Below, piece after piece: positions 1 to 12,923 of a stretch of 64,000 nt of DNA. Positions within the stretch are counted from its first letter, which is position 1. Every line of letters starts with the position of its first letter. Below the pieces are notes generated by a model. It was not told where the DNA came from. It ran no database searches and saw nothing but the letters and a program-made list of their open reading frames with translations. Position numbers and translations under genes: made by a program. Source of the DNA: Lepturacanthus savala (taxonomy: Eukaryota; Chordata; Actinopteri; Scombriformes; Trichiuridae); NCBI GenBank assembly GCA_030544235.1, contig CM060463.1:31703920-31767919 (forward strand), read 5' to 3'.

Positions 1-759
1 AAACAAAACAAACACTTAGGTGATCTTCAAACTGCTGACAGAAATTGCGTCACCGGATCAATGGGTTCAGAGCAGCTACTGTGTGGATCTAGTAGTGCAG
101 CACATTTAGTACAACTTTAAACATGGACAAGAAGAACCAGCATTAATAAATCGCTTTTAGTTCTGCTGCTACAAAATCACTCCTACCTACACTCATTCAT
201 TATTGGCTACATAATAAATACTCTGGGGCAAATTTACCAAAGGATTGAGAGGCTCTTGTGCAAAGTGTATAATGCACCCAAACTGTGCTTGTTCACATGT
301 ATGTAAATGTTATAATATGAATACTTTTGGTGCAAAATTCCCTCTGTTCTTGCAGTTCGAGTGAGATTATTAGTGTCTCTGAGAGTTTGGAAACTGAGGT
401 GCTCTCCCTCTCCATCTCTCCTTAAATATTCAAGCTTGTGAGCGACTGAATAATATTGAATGATACTGAATGATATCAAGGGCAAAATCTTCAGTCAGAC
501 ATGGGGGGGGAGTCAAGTGGGTATGGGGTGGTTGGCTTATCGCAGATTTTCAGCAACTTAAAAATAAAAAAAAAAAAAAAATGTCCTGACAGCACTGACA
601 GAGCTCAGGATTCATCTGTTCTGCTTATCTGAGCTGCTCTATTATCATCTCCACTGTATGAACCTGGAATCTGTTGTTTCAGCTGAGATGTAGCAGAACA
701 CAGGAACAATAATTACTGTCCTAACCAAACTGGTGTTATTGAAGTTATCGCTGCTGTGC
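1..759. other. Intergenic, no gene seen
   Basis: AT-rich non-coding DNA with an A-rich run near 560-582. I see no splice-bounded open frame or recognisable repeat. The last 8 bases (752-759, TGCTGTGC) are the left target duplication of the following hAT element. Confidence 0.6.
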
Positions 760-1116
760 CAGGGGCGCAGATAGTGGGTGTGTCAGGTGTGTCATGACAC
801 ACCCACTTTTGAATGACCGTAGATCCGTCCCACCTACTTTTATGTAGCTTATTTTTTATTTTTATTTTTTTTTTAACTTTATCGTCTTGAAATCTTCTGA
901 TTCAAGCATCACGAGGAAACCAAAATATGAATTAACATAATATTTGGTTTACTGAGGTGTGTGTGCTGATGCGGGTTGTGTGTAACAACACGCATCAAGC
1001 AAGTGATTCGTTTAGACTGTGCAGCAACGAGTGTGGAGTCGTCGTCGACTTTGGTTGCCACGGTTACCAACTGATCACTTGGACAGCTAGCTGCACGTTC
1101 AGCAGCACGGCATGGC

Positions 1117-1180
1117 ATGATGAGACGGCCAACAAAAAAGCAAAAGACTATTGCGTCGTTTTTTCAAAAAGTCACTTCTG
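1117..1180 (+). pseudogene. Remnant of a hAT transposase N-terminus
   Basis: From the ATG at 1117 the frame begins MMRRPTKKQKTIASFFQKV. A short basic stretch followed by SFFQK/SFF.K is characteristic of the N-termini of TTF- and ZMYM-type hAT transposases. It is followed at 1180 by a consensus splice-donor sequence (GTAAGT), which could mark the end of a first coding exon. Nothing recognisable of the zinc finger, RNase-H-like core or dimerisation domain follows inside the element. The family call is inferred from this short motif and the hAT ends around it. Confidence 0.5.
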
Positions 1181-2275
1181 TAAGTAAATTGTACTTTATA
1201 AATATATACTTAATCATACCACATTGCATTTCTGAGAGTCTCGAAGTAATGTCCTCTCGTGAAAGTAAAATCGTACGAGGCAAGAGACAAACGTTCGCCT
1301 TCTATCTCCGCGTAGCCTGTAATTGAAATTGTGGAAATAAAACAACTTCTACATGATATTCTAATTAATATGGGCAGCACCTGTATATTACCATGAGTCT
1401 CTGGATATTTTGTATTACAGGGGCTGCTGTGCTGGTCTAAATAGGCCTATACTGTTACTGGATACTGTTAATGATTTGCATCGTTTGCATGTTTTTTGCG
1501 AAGCTAAGGCGCCATCTACTGACCATTTAGTGGTAATGAAATGCGTTAAACTTGATGCGTTACTGTGAGAAGATGCAACCGTAATGTCCCCTAAGGCACC
1601 CCGTAGAATTAGCCCCAGGGATGTTTACTCCCGCGAGATCTGCACTGTAAACAAACCAGTTGTGTTTCCAGTACGTGTGTGATAGTAGGATTTGATATAA
1701 TATTGGTTGAAATAATATAATTAGCATATCCGTGTATGCTGGTTTTGGGTTCGACGGAGCTTCGGTGATGTCTGGGCACACGGTTTGCCTACACAGGATC
1801 CAGAAGGATCCAGAAGGATCCAGAAGAAGAAGGTTCTGCTCATTTGCGCTAAATTGTATTTTTATTGTGCTAATACAGTAGACGGGCATTTTCGTATCTA
1901 TATTCTTCTAAAAAATCACAAACTTAAAACAAACACTTAAAGCGATGGCCGTGTGTCTTAAGTGTACAATTCACCACTTCTGCGCGATTTTGACAAAATT
2001 ATCTACAGCCTTGTAGGCTAGCAGGACCGATGGTTTCATTATCAGTCAGTTGAAAGGGGTCCATGGTGTTTGCATTATTCCATTTCATGTGACTACTCGC
2101 AAGGAATTCTTACCGCTGACCCATGTTCATGTATTCATTCTTAAAAGGCTGCTACTGTAATGTTTTGTGTTCTATGGTGGGGATTTTTTGGACAGCACTT
2201 AGGAGCACTATAGTGTGACAGTGGGTGTTAGGCAGGCAGCCTGTGCGTGGATGTGGGGATGTGGGGATGTGGTGA

Positions 2276-2296
2276 TGGGGGGGGGGGGGGGGGGGG
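2276..2296. repeat. Poly-G tract
   Basis: An uninterrupted G homopolymer of about 20 bases just inside the right end of the hAT element. It may be length-variable and is prone to sequencing error. Confidence 0.9.
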
Positions 2297-3247
2297 CAGC
2301 TTCGTGACTTCGTCCCCCCCAGTTTCTCAAACCTATCTGCGCGCCTGTGCTGTGCTGCACGTGTGTAAATTCTCTGCATGCTGCTGTGTGGACAACAAAC
2401 AGAACATTACTATTGATGTTTCTGTGAAATCCCGGATAGACTCAGTGACACCTGAACAACAGTGTTAGATTCACACATTAATCTAACAAGTTTGAGATTT
2501 GCCCAAGGCACTTGCTGTATTTTCACATTTGACATTATGGCAGGAAATACCAGTGAAGTAAAATAATTAAAATATATGGAAGTTGATGGCCACAATCTAG
2601 GCTTAGAATAATTTTCGAGACATTAAAATACAGAAATATCGTCACCCAATGCAATATCATCATCACTGCTTTGCTTACTATACAATGTACCCTGTGTTGT
2701 GCTATAATGTATATTTCTTATATATCTGGAAAAATCTCCCAGAAAACTGCAGGTCAGCTGCAAATTTCTCTCTCTCTCTTTTTTAAAATAACACTTTTTA
2801 GTGACTGAAGTGTGAATATCGGTCTTTGGTGTTCCTGTTAACACACAAACTGTGAAATAAGACCGGCCAATCTAGTGGATTCATGTAGCTGCTTCTTCTC
2901 CCTTCTGGAGTGCATGTACTTGACTTCTGGGTAACCTCTCATATGTTGTTCATATATAGTCCATATATCTGTTCATTTGTAGTTCATATGTATTTCGGTC
3001 ACTAACAAATAATGGTTGACAAGATAATAAAGTCAAATCATTTTTAAAATACCGTTTTAAAAGCATTCATCATGTATCTCAAAATGTAATTTTGTGTTCA
3101 TGTTAATTGTATGTCATTTGAAAGTCCATTTGTTGTTGTTGTTGTTTTTTTTTTTTACAAAAATTACACAGAATATTTTGACATGAAATGGTGTAACAGA
3201 AAAATTGAAGTGAGCCAAGTACTACAGTTCCATGTATTGACATATAA

Positions 3248-3249
<2 letters not shown>

Positions 3250-3278
<29 letters not shown>

Positions 3279-3302
3279 ACATATATATATTATATATATA
3301 TT
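3250..3302. repeat. (TA)n microsatellite
   Basis: Alternating TA with small interruptions, within a wider AT-rich stretch to about 3340. Confidence 0.85.
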
Positions 3303-3895
3303 TAATATAAATAAAAATGTATTTAATATAAATAAAAAAATAAATATTTGGAGTTTACCAATGCTTCTGAATAATAATTTCAATATTTGAAAGTAGTCTA
3401 ATTAGTCTGAAGAGTAGTGTCTCTGCTTCATCTTCCTAATATTTAATTAATCTATAACTTAGTGCCCAATGTCTAGACCTGCTGCCAATCATTCACATAG
3501 TTTGGAGCAGGAACTAATTTTTATTTCATAGCAAGCTTGCTTCTGTTAGCTTGCCTAAGATAAATGTTAGCTAAAAACTTTGTGGCACTTGCTTCACTAA
3601 CATAGGTGAAGTTCTGTCTTTTTTTAAACAATATGAGTAATAGAATCTTGATTCACATAATTTTCCATAAAGCCCAGTACACCAGCTGTGCCTTTGTCTT
3701 CACCTCCATCCTAGTGTTTGCCTTGTAATTAATTGTAATATTGTAATTAATACCCTTAAACAACACTTTAAAGTACTGTTGTTTTAAGTAGATCTTTTGA
3801 TATTGATAATCTATCAAGTGCCTACTTTATATTAGCTCCTATCAAACACTGATGAAAGATGTTACTACTAATGGCTTGTTGCCATATGGTCATAC

Positions 3896-3945
3896 TTTCA
3901 TGATTAAATTAAATTATAATGGTGTATTTTAATTTAATCATGAAA
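3896..3945. repeat. 18-bp perfect inverted repeat (hairpin)
   Basis: Bases 3896-3913 and 3928-3945 are exact reverse complements around a 14-nt loop. The stem is almost entirely A and T. It could be the relic of a small palindromic element or a chance product of AT-rich sequence; no target duplication is visible. Confidence 0.7.
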
Positions 3946-6137
3946 TGGTTTCTTTTCATTTTTAGAGTAAGGAGTAAGTGTTGTGGTAATGGACAGAAGA
4001 AGATAAAGAGGAACATCAGCAGTAGCAACTCTTCCTACTCAGGCTAATTTTTAAATATTGAAATTATTATTCAAAAATATTGATAAACTCTAATATTTAC
4101 TTTTATTTGTACTTAGATTTTAGATTTTGTTTCATTGTTTTTTAGTGTTATAACCTGCTGTTCTTTATAGTTTTTAGTAGTTTGTATTCATTCAGTGAAA
4201 AAAATTTTAATTGGTAACACCTAAACACCTAAGGTTCCCAACAACTCACAGCTCTCCGAGGGGCAGGACATTTCTGACAGCACTAGCCTATCACAACAGA
4301 GTGGTCTGTGTTTAGGGGAGGGGGCTAACCAGGGTTTTTCAGAGTGATTGTTTGAGAAGGTAGACTGTATGGCTGCTATATATGTAACTAGGTGCTTTTG
4401 GACCATAAAGCATGCTAATCTATGAACAGACCATGAAAGTTTAAATTAGGAAAATGTCAAAATAGCATCAAATTTGGAGTTTGTACACTGTGGGTCATGC
4501 TAATAATACATCATTACTGCCACTTAATATATTAGATGCATTTTAGAAGTACAGACATAGAAGTGCCACAGACACTATTCTTTGGTTTCAGTGTGGGACT
4601 TTTTTGCCACTATGTAACTTGTAAATTTCTTATTGAAAATTTTGCAAATCACTTCCCACTATGAAGATGCTTAAAACATGTAACATCCCACTGGCAGCTC
4701 AAAGAAAACATTTATTTTGATTATATGCTCGACAGAAGTTCTGACAAGCATACTGAGGACCATCATCCTTTGACATGTGACATTTTGCTAGTGGAGTTGC
4801 AGCAGCTCGATTTATGATGATTGTGAGAGGATCGACAGCTGCAAAAATTTTGTAATTTGTTTTGAAGAGGCCTTGTACTCTGCATGCATGAAATATAATT
4901 CTAAAACACATCAGTGAATTCTCACCACTGAAAAACTGATGAAATACTGACCTTTTCCTGAACACCTCTTTTAATGTTTTTTTTTTCTTTATAAGGCTGC
5001 AGGGTAGGAATACAATAAGTGATCATCCCTTTGGCATTCTTCTCATCTGCTCAAGGTCTTTGCATTGTCGACCCTCCTTTGCCTCTGTTTTTATGTACTC
5101 ATCTTCTACAATCTTCTGTATCTCATGTTGCTTTAATCCCCTTCTGCTGTTTTCCATCTGCTTTCTCAGTCTCCCTCCCTCCCTCAGTCTCCCTAACACC
5201 CTTTGTCCTCTGTTGTCAACCTTCCCCTGAGACAGTGTTGTCACTTCTTTTTAGTCTGGCTACTCGCAGAGGTTTCGCAGCTGTAATAGTTTTAGATTCC
5301 AGCTAACCCTTTGGCTAACTTACATTCTGGGGGGAAGGAGGAGGTGGAAATGAGAGGGCAAGTGGAGAATGAAAGGGAGGCTGCAGCTGTCCACAAAGGC
5401 AATTAATGACTTTGAGGACAAACCTATGTTTTCCGTCTCTGACCCTGAGTTATGCATTTTCCTCATCACCTCTTTTTCAACTTATTTTCTATTGTTTTTT
5501 TAAGCAATTCCTACGGGAATAGAGATGTGTTATAGTTTCTCTTTTTTTTCTTGTCTTATCAAAGAAACGTATTAGGGACACAATGGTAATGTTGCCTCCT
5601 GCTCTTCTCTTTTCACACTATGTTTCCTGTGACAGTGGGGGCTCCCTTACGATGTTGCTTTTGGACGTGGTGACTGATGAAACAGCCGAGTCTGAATCAC
5701 TGAATTCGTGACTTCAGGCTGTGTGAGATGCTAAGCTGTAGAAGGTTATGTCAGCAGCATAACAAAAAACTTTTCCTCTTATTATAAGGCCCTCACATGG
5801 CACTGAAAATCCATCTGTGACCCTATTTAATGAGCTTTTGATTGAAAATCAACAAGCTATTTTTCAACAGAATAGAATAAACAAATTGACTACGACGTAA
5901 TTTGAGTGTAACCAAGCACTATTATCATATCCATTCAGTATATTGGGGTCAATTATTGCATTATTATATAGTAGATAAGGATCTCTGGATATTTTAATGA
6001 ATGTTGGCCCCAAAGGAAGAATTCATTCTAGGATAATATGCTGAATTTAAAGACTTAAACAAAAGAAACACTTTATTTTTTTCTCTTTTGAATCTTCTTC
6101 TTTTTGTTTTCTTTTATCCCCACATGGTGGGAGAGGA

Positions 6138-6476
6138 GTAGGGTTACAACTAACAACCATATTTGATAGTCGATTAATGATTTATTGATTACTATAATGA
6201 TTAATTGATTAGTTATTTGGTTCATAAAATGGTGAAACACGACAATCACTATTTCCCAAAGCCAAAGATGCAACCTTAAATGTCTTCTTTTTTTGGTCCA
6301 GAGAAACAGTGCACAACCCAAAGATCATCAGACTAAAGAAAATAACCAGATCTAAAAAGCTAAAAAGCTGGAACAAAAGAATTTGGATATTTTCTTCTTG
6401 AAAATGACTCATTAAAATTAATTGAAAAATAATGTACTAGCAATTAATCGATTAATTGACTAATCGGTGCCACCCT
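6138..6476. mobile_element. hAT-type MITE, AATCGATTAAT-rich
   Basis: The left end resembles the vertebrate hAT MITE terminus CAGGGCTGCAACTAA (here AGGGTTACAACTAAC, 6140 on). The right end, reverse complemented, begins GGGTGGCACCGATTAG. Subterminal sequence on both sides is rich in GATTAAT/ATTAATCG, the signature of this MITE class. No transposase is encoded. The ends are mutated and I could not find a convincing 8-bp target duplication, so the boundaries are approximate. Confidence 0.55.
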
Positions 6477-7549
6477 TTATTAAAGGTGCCGTCTTGTACA
6501 TTTTTCCTGGATTTTATTTGAAGTATTGATATCCCTCACAAAATATATTTAGGGTTTCAAACACGAAAGATTATCTCAATATAGTTTTTCTCTGGAGCTC
6601 CAGAAAGAGCAGATACTCATTAATATTAACGAGTCTGTTTTTTCATTTGATTGGCTGTAAATGAAGGTTGGGGGTTAACTTTACAGTCATGATGTAACAA
6701 CTCCACAGAAGTCCTGACAGTCCTTCATTTTAAGGCACAGCTTCTGAATATAGGCTGAGCGCATTTCTATGTGAATTAAGCATTTTGGCAGGTAGACTTA
6801 TAATGAAAAAGAAATTCAAATCTCACCTTCTATGATATGGGTTCTTTAATATGTTGGCTTTTGCTATAAAATCAACAAATCATTTGCCAGATTTATAGTA
6901 ACTTGAGACAGGCATAATATTAGGCTACTTAAAACCAGAGAACATGTTTGATTTAAGTTATTTGACAGTTTACAGACTGATTGGGATGGTTTATGACCTC
7001 ATAAATAATTGTAAGATTTGGTTGAAGTTCGCAAGATGCACTTTCACATTTCATACACAGTGCATGTCGTTCATTAAACCCAGAAAAGCTGAAAAGTCAA
7101 CCAATTTTACCCTGCAAATGTAAAAATAGGAAGAAGGAAGGTGATCTATGCTTCATAATCCCCTGCTCCTGGAAAGGTTTGAGACCTTGCTAAGCCTGTA
7201 ATCTCTGCCTCCCACAACTTCACAAAAGTCAATATGAAAGACCAATTACCAATATAAATACTACAAATTTCCCATCTTGGAGATACTATAAATAAAAAAG
7301 TGACAAGTGTGCATGTGTGAATGAGGAGGAAATGGGGATTTCCAAAAAAATTGAAGAATGTCCAAGTATGTAGATGTGTGTAGCTTCAGATAATGTGTTC
7401 CTGAGTGTTTGCGTGCTGTATCCATCCATTCATGGTATGACATTTTAGCATATTTTTCTTTTTGTTATGGTTTGGTTCTTGCTGTTGTGTTCTCTCTTTT
7501 TTCTCCTCCCTTCACTGCTTTTCCTGCAGAGCGACGGGTTACGGCAGGG
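6477..7549. other. Intergenic, no gene seen
   Basis: AT-rich sequence with no recognised repeat boundary or exon. Confidence 0.5.
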
Positions 7550-7976
7550 TGTGACCTGGGGCCGTCAGCGGCGCACGAGACACAGCTGGCGGAGATTAGG
7601 AATCACCAGGGCCCTTTATATACCCGGAACAACGTTCTGCCAGTGCCGGATTATACTTGTCCAGTAATTCTCGACTATAGGTTGTGTACCTGTTTGTCTC
7701 CTGTGACCACTGGATGTACTCTGTGTTTTTCACGCTCACCGTGTTTTCCTTTTTGCTGCAGTCTCCCGTGCATCTCCATCCGCCTCACGCTGTGTCCTGC
7801 TCAGGAGCATCTGCCTTCCCTGTCCCTGGCTGAGCAGTCCGGACCATCACTGCCTCCTCTGCCAGCCAGCGCCCTCAGTTTTGTTTTCACCTTTTTGTTT
7901 GGAATAAACTCCAGTTTTCGCACACTGACCTGTCTCTGTCTCTGCTCTGGGGTCTTACCAAGAACCAAACCTCACA
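7550..7976 (+). mobile_element. Possible solo LTR or LTR-like block
   Basis: A block richer in GC than its surroundings. It starts TGTGACCTGGG and ends CTCACA. It contains a TATA-like TTTATATACCC near 7614 and an AATAAA signal near 7902, followed about 20-70 bases later by a CT/GT-rich segment, in the order expected of U3-R-U5. Length (about 430 bp) fits a solo LTR. I found no matching short direct repeat outside the TG...CA ends, so this is inference from layout only. A single open frame through part of it (7409-7990) has no recognisable domain and is probably chance. Confidence 0.35.
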
Positions 7977-8431
7977 CTTTTATCTTTTAATAAATAATGG
8001 GCTGTAGTTTTAATAAATTCTCAGCCTTCCAGAACTCATTGAAGTCCGATCATCTCCCTGTGAACCTCTTAGTTGGTCAATTTTTACAGCCTGCATTTCC
8101 CTTGTCTCTGTGGACGCCCTAACCCTGTCGGTTTAATTAAGTAATGTTCATCTCAAAACCCAACTGGGAGCCTTCATTAAACTCTTCCCATTATGCAGTT
8201 TCTACATCACTTACTACAAGAGCTCCTTCAGTACAGGCTAGCTGGTTCCTCTCAACAACAATTGTGTGCAGAGGAAGGTGGGGACCCTCTGAGGTAAAAT
8301 CAAATCAATAAGCTCAGGCAAGGGGAGCTAACAAGGTCTATCTAGTGTTGTGCTCTGCTCCTAAGTAATGTCAGGGGACAAACATGCAGGTTCCCTCAGT
8401 TAGCCTATCACACATCTAATGGAGTAGTACC

Positions 8432-8490
8432 CTGCTTCTCTCTTTCTCTCTCTCTTTCTCTCTCTCTCTTTCTCTCTCTCTGTGTATGTA

Positions 8491-8523
<33 letters not shown>
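8432..8523. repeat. (CT)n followed by (GT)n compound microsatellite
   Basis: A polypyrimidine CT/CTTT run to about 8480, then an almost pure GT run to about 8523. Confidence 0.9.
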
Positions 8524-9090
8524 ATTGGTTTATATGGTGATGCCTTAATCTGCTTCAAACTTCACAAAGATAAAAGAGCCTACCAATGAAGCCATTTACT
8601 GTAAAATTTGAACATCAAAGACTATGATAATTGCTCTTCGCGGGCAATAAATTGTGGTACCACAGTTATTTTGCCAGGTAAAATTTTTGGTGGTCTGTTT
8701 AAGATAGATGTACATGCTTTCATGGTCCAATAGCTCTGATTTAGACCTGTAGCAGCAATGCAGTCTGCCTTTTTGCACACTCATTTTGCCCCCTCCCCTC
8801 CATATGGAAAAGCCCACCCTGTTGTGATTGGTCTAGGGCTGTTAGATATGTCCCGACTCTAAGAACGCTGGGGTCTGTCAGAGAACATAAATCAAAAACA
8901 AGCACTCTGAAAGGAGAGGGCAACTACATGAGGAGAGACCACAAAAGAATATGTGTGTGGTATTATTTCACAGTTTATCTGGAAAGGATCACAAGAGACT
9001 GACATATCCTCAATATTTACACACAAGCACAGAATTATTTCTTTTTCATAATCGGGCCCCCTTTAAACCAAATTCAATTCAACACCATTG

Positions 9091-9092
<2 letters not shown>

Positions 9093-9147
<55 letters not shown>
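9093..9147. repeat. (TA)n microsatellite
   Basis: About 27 uninterrupted TA units. Confidence 0.95.
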
Positions 9148-9153
<6 letters not shown>

Positions 9154-11610
9154 TACTTTGTCTTTTCTCTGTTACTGTCTGGGTTTGAGTGACTCTTTAC
9201 AGGCCTGTTCCAAACTAAACTCTGTCTAAAACAGTTTCTCATAACATTGTGTTGACCAGCTGTTTTTGACTCCTGTGAACTACAAGGTTGCAAGATGTGT
9301 TAAAACGGTATGCTCTCCCTTTGTTCAGGGCTCAGTCTTGCAGACATACTTTGTACTCTGTAATAATTGAGACGTGTGTGCAGAATAAAATATTTTTCTT
9401 ACCTAAAAGAAAAAAACATTTCCACTTTTGTCAAATGACCTTCAATTTTGTGAATGCTGTGAACTGTTCTAAAAGGCCCTGTGTTGAAATGGTTATCATT
9501 ATCACAAAAATCATTAAAGACTGTCTGTTGCACTTCGAAGAGGCAAAAAAAAATGTAATTCTCCGAAAACACATGCATTGAGGCATGCATCAATGCGTCA
9601 ACATTTGCTTCATCCATAATGGCAGCAAGGAGTATTTAGCAAAACAAGCATCAACAGTATTGATTCAGTGCCTGATCTTGTTGAATCTATTAGCACGCCA
9701 GCCAATTCAGTGGCAAATCGAAGTCCTGTTAGCTTGGTTAGCATCTTCTGATTGAAGGGTATGGCGACTTGTACTCTTTAATTGGTGTGGCTTGTGTTCG
9801 TGTCATTGTTAATAAGAGGGAAAAAAGAGATGCTGTTTGCCCACTTTAGAGACATAGTCTCTTCTTGACTTCTTGCTCTTGTCTACCCCTCCCTCCTCTC
9901 CCCTCTGTGTCCTGCCTCAATTATTTGGCTCCACTTTAGTTCCTTATATTGAAAGGAGGGAAATTGCAGAGCTCATTCAAAAACATCACTCAGGTGAAAA
10001 GGATTCAATGAAATGGATCAGGAGATGTTGAAGTTCAGTGATAACTTAGATTCTTGTAATACAGATCTCACGTTTCAGCTTAATTGTGATGTATAGATTT
10101 TGTTTGTTTAGGTTGCAGTTAGGGAAAATGCTTGTATGTAAAACAGCTTTGCATTAGACCTTCAGATTTGTGATTAGCATATATTAACCAATGATGTGAA
10201 AGTCTTTGCGACACATTCTTCTATCATCCATTTTAATTAGTGCCTGTTTCAGGTCTTTCCAGTGGTTGCTGTTATTTAAGACATTCTGTGTTCCAGAGCA
10301 AAAACTCCTCTCCTACTTAATTGCTTTGTTTAACAAAGTGGCAATCAATCATACCATTCACTAGTTACCTGTCATACTATCCAGCTGTGAAATAGATGAG
10401 GGACACCATTCAATCTTTGCTTTCAACCAAAGCACTTTTCCCTTGCCTTTGACTATTTTTTACAGTCAGTGGAAAAGAGAAAAATGTGAAGAGTTTTAAA
10501 ATCTGCCAATCTTCATGTGCTTTTCCCCCCATTGGTACCCTCTCGATCATTCACAGTGAACTGAATAATCAGGAATTATCAGGAGTCTTTTCGCTACAAA
10601 ACATAACAGCATCTCAAACTAAACCCATATTCACTTCATGTATTCATTTTGTAAATACAATCACTTCACCCAAAAAATAGATCTTTCTCTGTATCAATAA
10701 AAGGTAAGTTATGTTATGTGTGCATTATCAGTTTAGAAGTAAATTATTTTTGATAATCCCTGATAGTATACAGTACCCGAAAGTGTAGGAGAAGGATGTG
10801 TTTCTGCAAAGGCTTTTGGGCACTTTATCATTTCATTAATGGAGCATTGATATGCATAGCTTATGGAATGAAAGGCTGGGAAATTGCTTTCCTATCCTGA
10901 TGGGCTGATAATGTGAATGGGATGGGGGACTTGCTTAGCTCAGTCAACAGCACCTGTCATTACACCTTTGGTCCCTATCAGCCCGGTGATCTGTCTTCTC
11001 CCGGTTTGCTTCAGAGGGGTAATCTCACAAAGCAATTAGGACTTTGTCCTTCTCCCCACTGTATTTAAATGGCAAATTATAATGTACCCTCCTCTCCAGC
11101 TGTGGTAGAATCAATGGATGTAGGTGGATGTTTGCTCAAAGTGGTCAAAGAGTGGAGAATGGCTCATTAATTTAGGAGTTTCCAAGGTAGAATTTACCTT
11201 CATTGAACTATGCCACATGCTTTACTGGAGTATGTTGCAGCATTGTAAATCCACCGGACATGTTTATGTCTGAAGAACATGCATTAATACTAATTACTGT
11301 ATGCTGTTTCAAGATTTAGGCAATTATATGCTGTAGGCTTTTAAAACACCTTCTTTATCAGGTTTTTCAAAATATAATTCCAAAAGGCCTAAACATGGAC
11401 ATAGATGATACATAAACATATCGCCAGATATATTGAAATACGATACAATAAAACAACATAAATTAATAGAAGAAAAAAAATTAAATAAATGAAAAAATAT
11501 AGCAATTTAAAAAAAAAAAAGTTTTGCATACACTATATCTCCTTCTAATATTCCAGCTATATGTGTCACAGTCCCAGCTGTCACTTACTGAGCTCTCTAA
11601 TGTTCCTGTT

Positions 11611-11647
11611 TGTGTCTGTCTCCTATCATTAATAGGAGACAGACACA
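11611..11647. repeat. 16-bp perfect hairpin with 5-nt loop
   Basis: The left arm TGTGTCTGTCTCCTAT (11611-11626) is exactly complementary to 11632-11647, with loop CATTA. The stem is half GC, so it is stable and unlikely to be a low-complexity accident. Confidence 0.8.
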
Positions 11648-12923
11648 TGCTAGTCCACTATCTGTGCTGTTTTCCCTAGGTATAGGCAGTGGTGGTGGTG
11701 CCGAAAATAGGCTACCCATCGAGTTAAGCTACTACTGTGAATGTGCATGACCCCCAAGCACTATTACAGTTTAAAAGTTAGTCAATACATGCCAACTAGA
11801 AAATCACTTTGAGAGCAAAGACTACATTCTATCCAAACTATTATCATCTAACATAGGTATTCTGCCCCAAATCTAACATGCATGTATTGTTCCTTATTGT
11901 TGCTTATTTGGTCAAATATACAATAAAACCAGTACACTTTAAAAATGTTACTTATTGGCATCATTGTTGTCAAATCCATCTTCACTTCCCCCTCAAGTGG
12001 CTTTATGAGCATTTTTCCTGACCTCACGCAACAGAGGTCAATTTTATTAAGGGATCGTCTCATCTTCTACCACTTATCCCTGATAATGGCCTTCAATTAC
12101 TGTCTTACTACAGATGGGAACAATTACTGCCTGCCTCCCTACTCTACTTTGACAAAGCCTATCTTGCCATCATAGCCTACAATTTGCTCCTCCTTCCCCA
12201 TTTCACCAAAAATGAGACAAAATCCTCCACCCTCACCTTGCTCTATGTGCCTATCCATTCTCTGAACCCCTTCTAACCCCAAGAAAAGGCTACATAGTTC
12301 ACTAAGCACATTCATACTTAATATCCCAGGGGCACCATCGCCTGGGCCTGCGGCTTGTCCTGTTCCGGCTCTGACACAGTTGCTTGAGCTGGCCGTGGTC
12401 TGGCCTTGTTTTGGTGGCAGTTCTGGCTGGTATGCCTCAGCTGCCCACAGGTATAACAGATTATTCTATCTTCTGGGTCTCATGGAGGTGGCTTTTTAAC
12501 CTCTATCTGTGTGCTAATGTGCAGGTCTGGCTTTTGAAATGCTGTAAAAAAGTCACCCGGTCACACTGCAAGTCTCTGTGTAGGCTCATGCAGTCTGCAG
12601 GTCTGCAGTGACAGCACAGATTCACACTCTGCAATAACTGCACTGACTGTGCCTCGGCTGGGGTTCTTGGTCAGAGCAGTTCCTGGAGCTTTCTCCTCTT
12701 CTGACCAGTCAATCACAGCCTGCATTAGAGCACTGAATGTCAAGGGAGGCCCCCCTTTGTCCTTCTGTTACTCTATGTAATGACTCATCATGCAGACCCA
12801 AGACATGGTGTTCTTTCAACACAACATCAGGGGCAGGGAAGCATGTCATGTCACTTCAGTTTGTGCATCTTTTTGTGGAGGTCATAGAAAAATGCCCTAA
12901 TTTTTTCACCTGTCACCTATTTG

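Larger units (their letters stand above)
760..2347 (+). mobile_element. hAT-superfamily DNA transposon, internally decayed
   Basis: The left end reads CAGGGGCGCAGATAG and the reverse complement of the right end reads CAGGCGCGCAGATAG, so the terminal inverted repeats match at 14 of 15 positions. The 8 bases outside each end are identical (TGCTGTGC at 752-759 and 2348-2355), the 8-bp target duplication expected of hAT transposases. The left subterminal region holds a 12-bp perfect inverted repeat (774-785 with 795-806). At 1.6 kb it is shorter than an autonomous hAT (usually near 3 kb or more) and no full transposase remains, so it must have depended on a transposase made elsewhere. Confidence 0.88.
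2356..6137. other. Intergenic, AT-rich
   Basis: No gene recognised. Contents are a GTT/poly-T tract (3126-3157), a TA microsatellite, an 18-bp perfect hairpin (3896-3945) and a CT-rich stretch near 5155-5205. Short open frames here are of chance length and some are low-complexity. Confidence 0.55.
7977..12317. other. Intergenic with microsatellites
   Basis: No gene recognised. It contains the CT/GT and TA microsatellites listed separately, a perfect hairpin at 11611-11647 and an A-rich tract near 11470-11520. The stretch 10860-11060 is low in repeats and of mixed composition, so it could be tested for conservation. Confidence 0.5.

Noticed and set aside
5019..5306. 95-codon open frame
   Set aside because: Leucine/serine/proline-rich product of a CT-rich stretch. 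Low complexity.
7409..7990. 193-codon open frame as a secreted-protein gene
   Set aside because: Hydrophobic runs come from TC-rich DNA in an LTR-like block. It has no recognisable domain.
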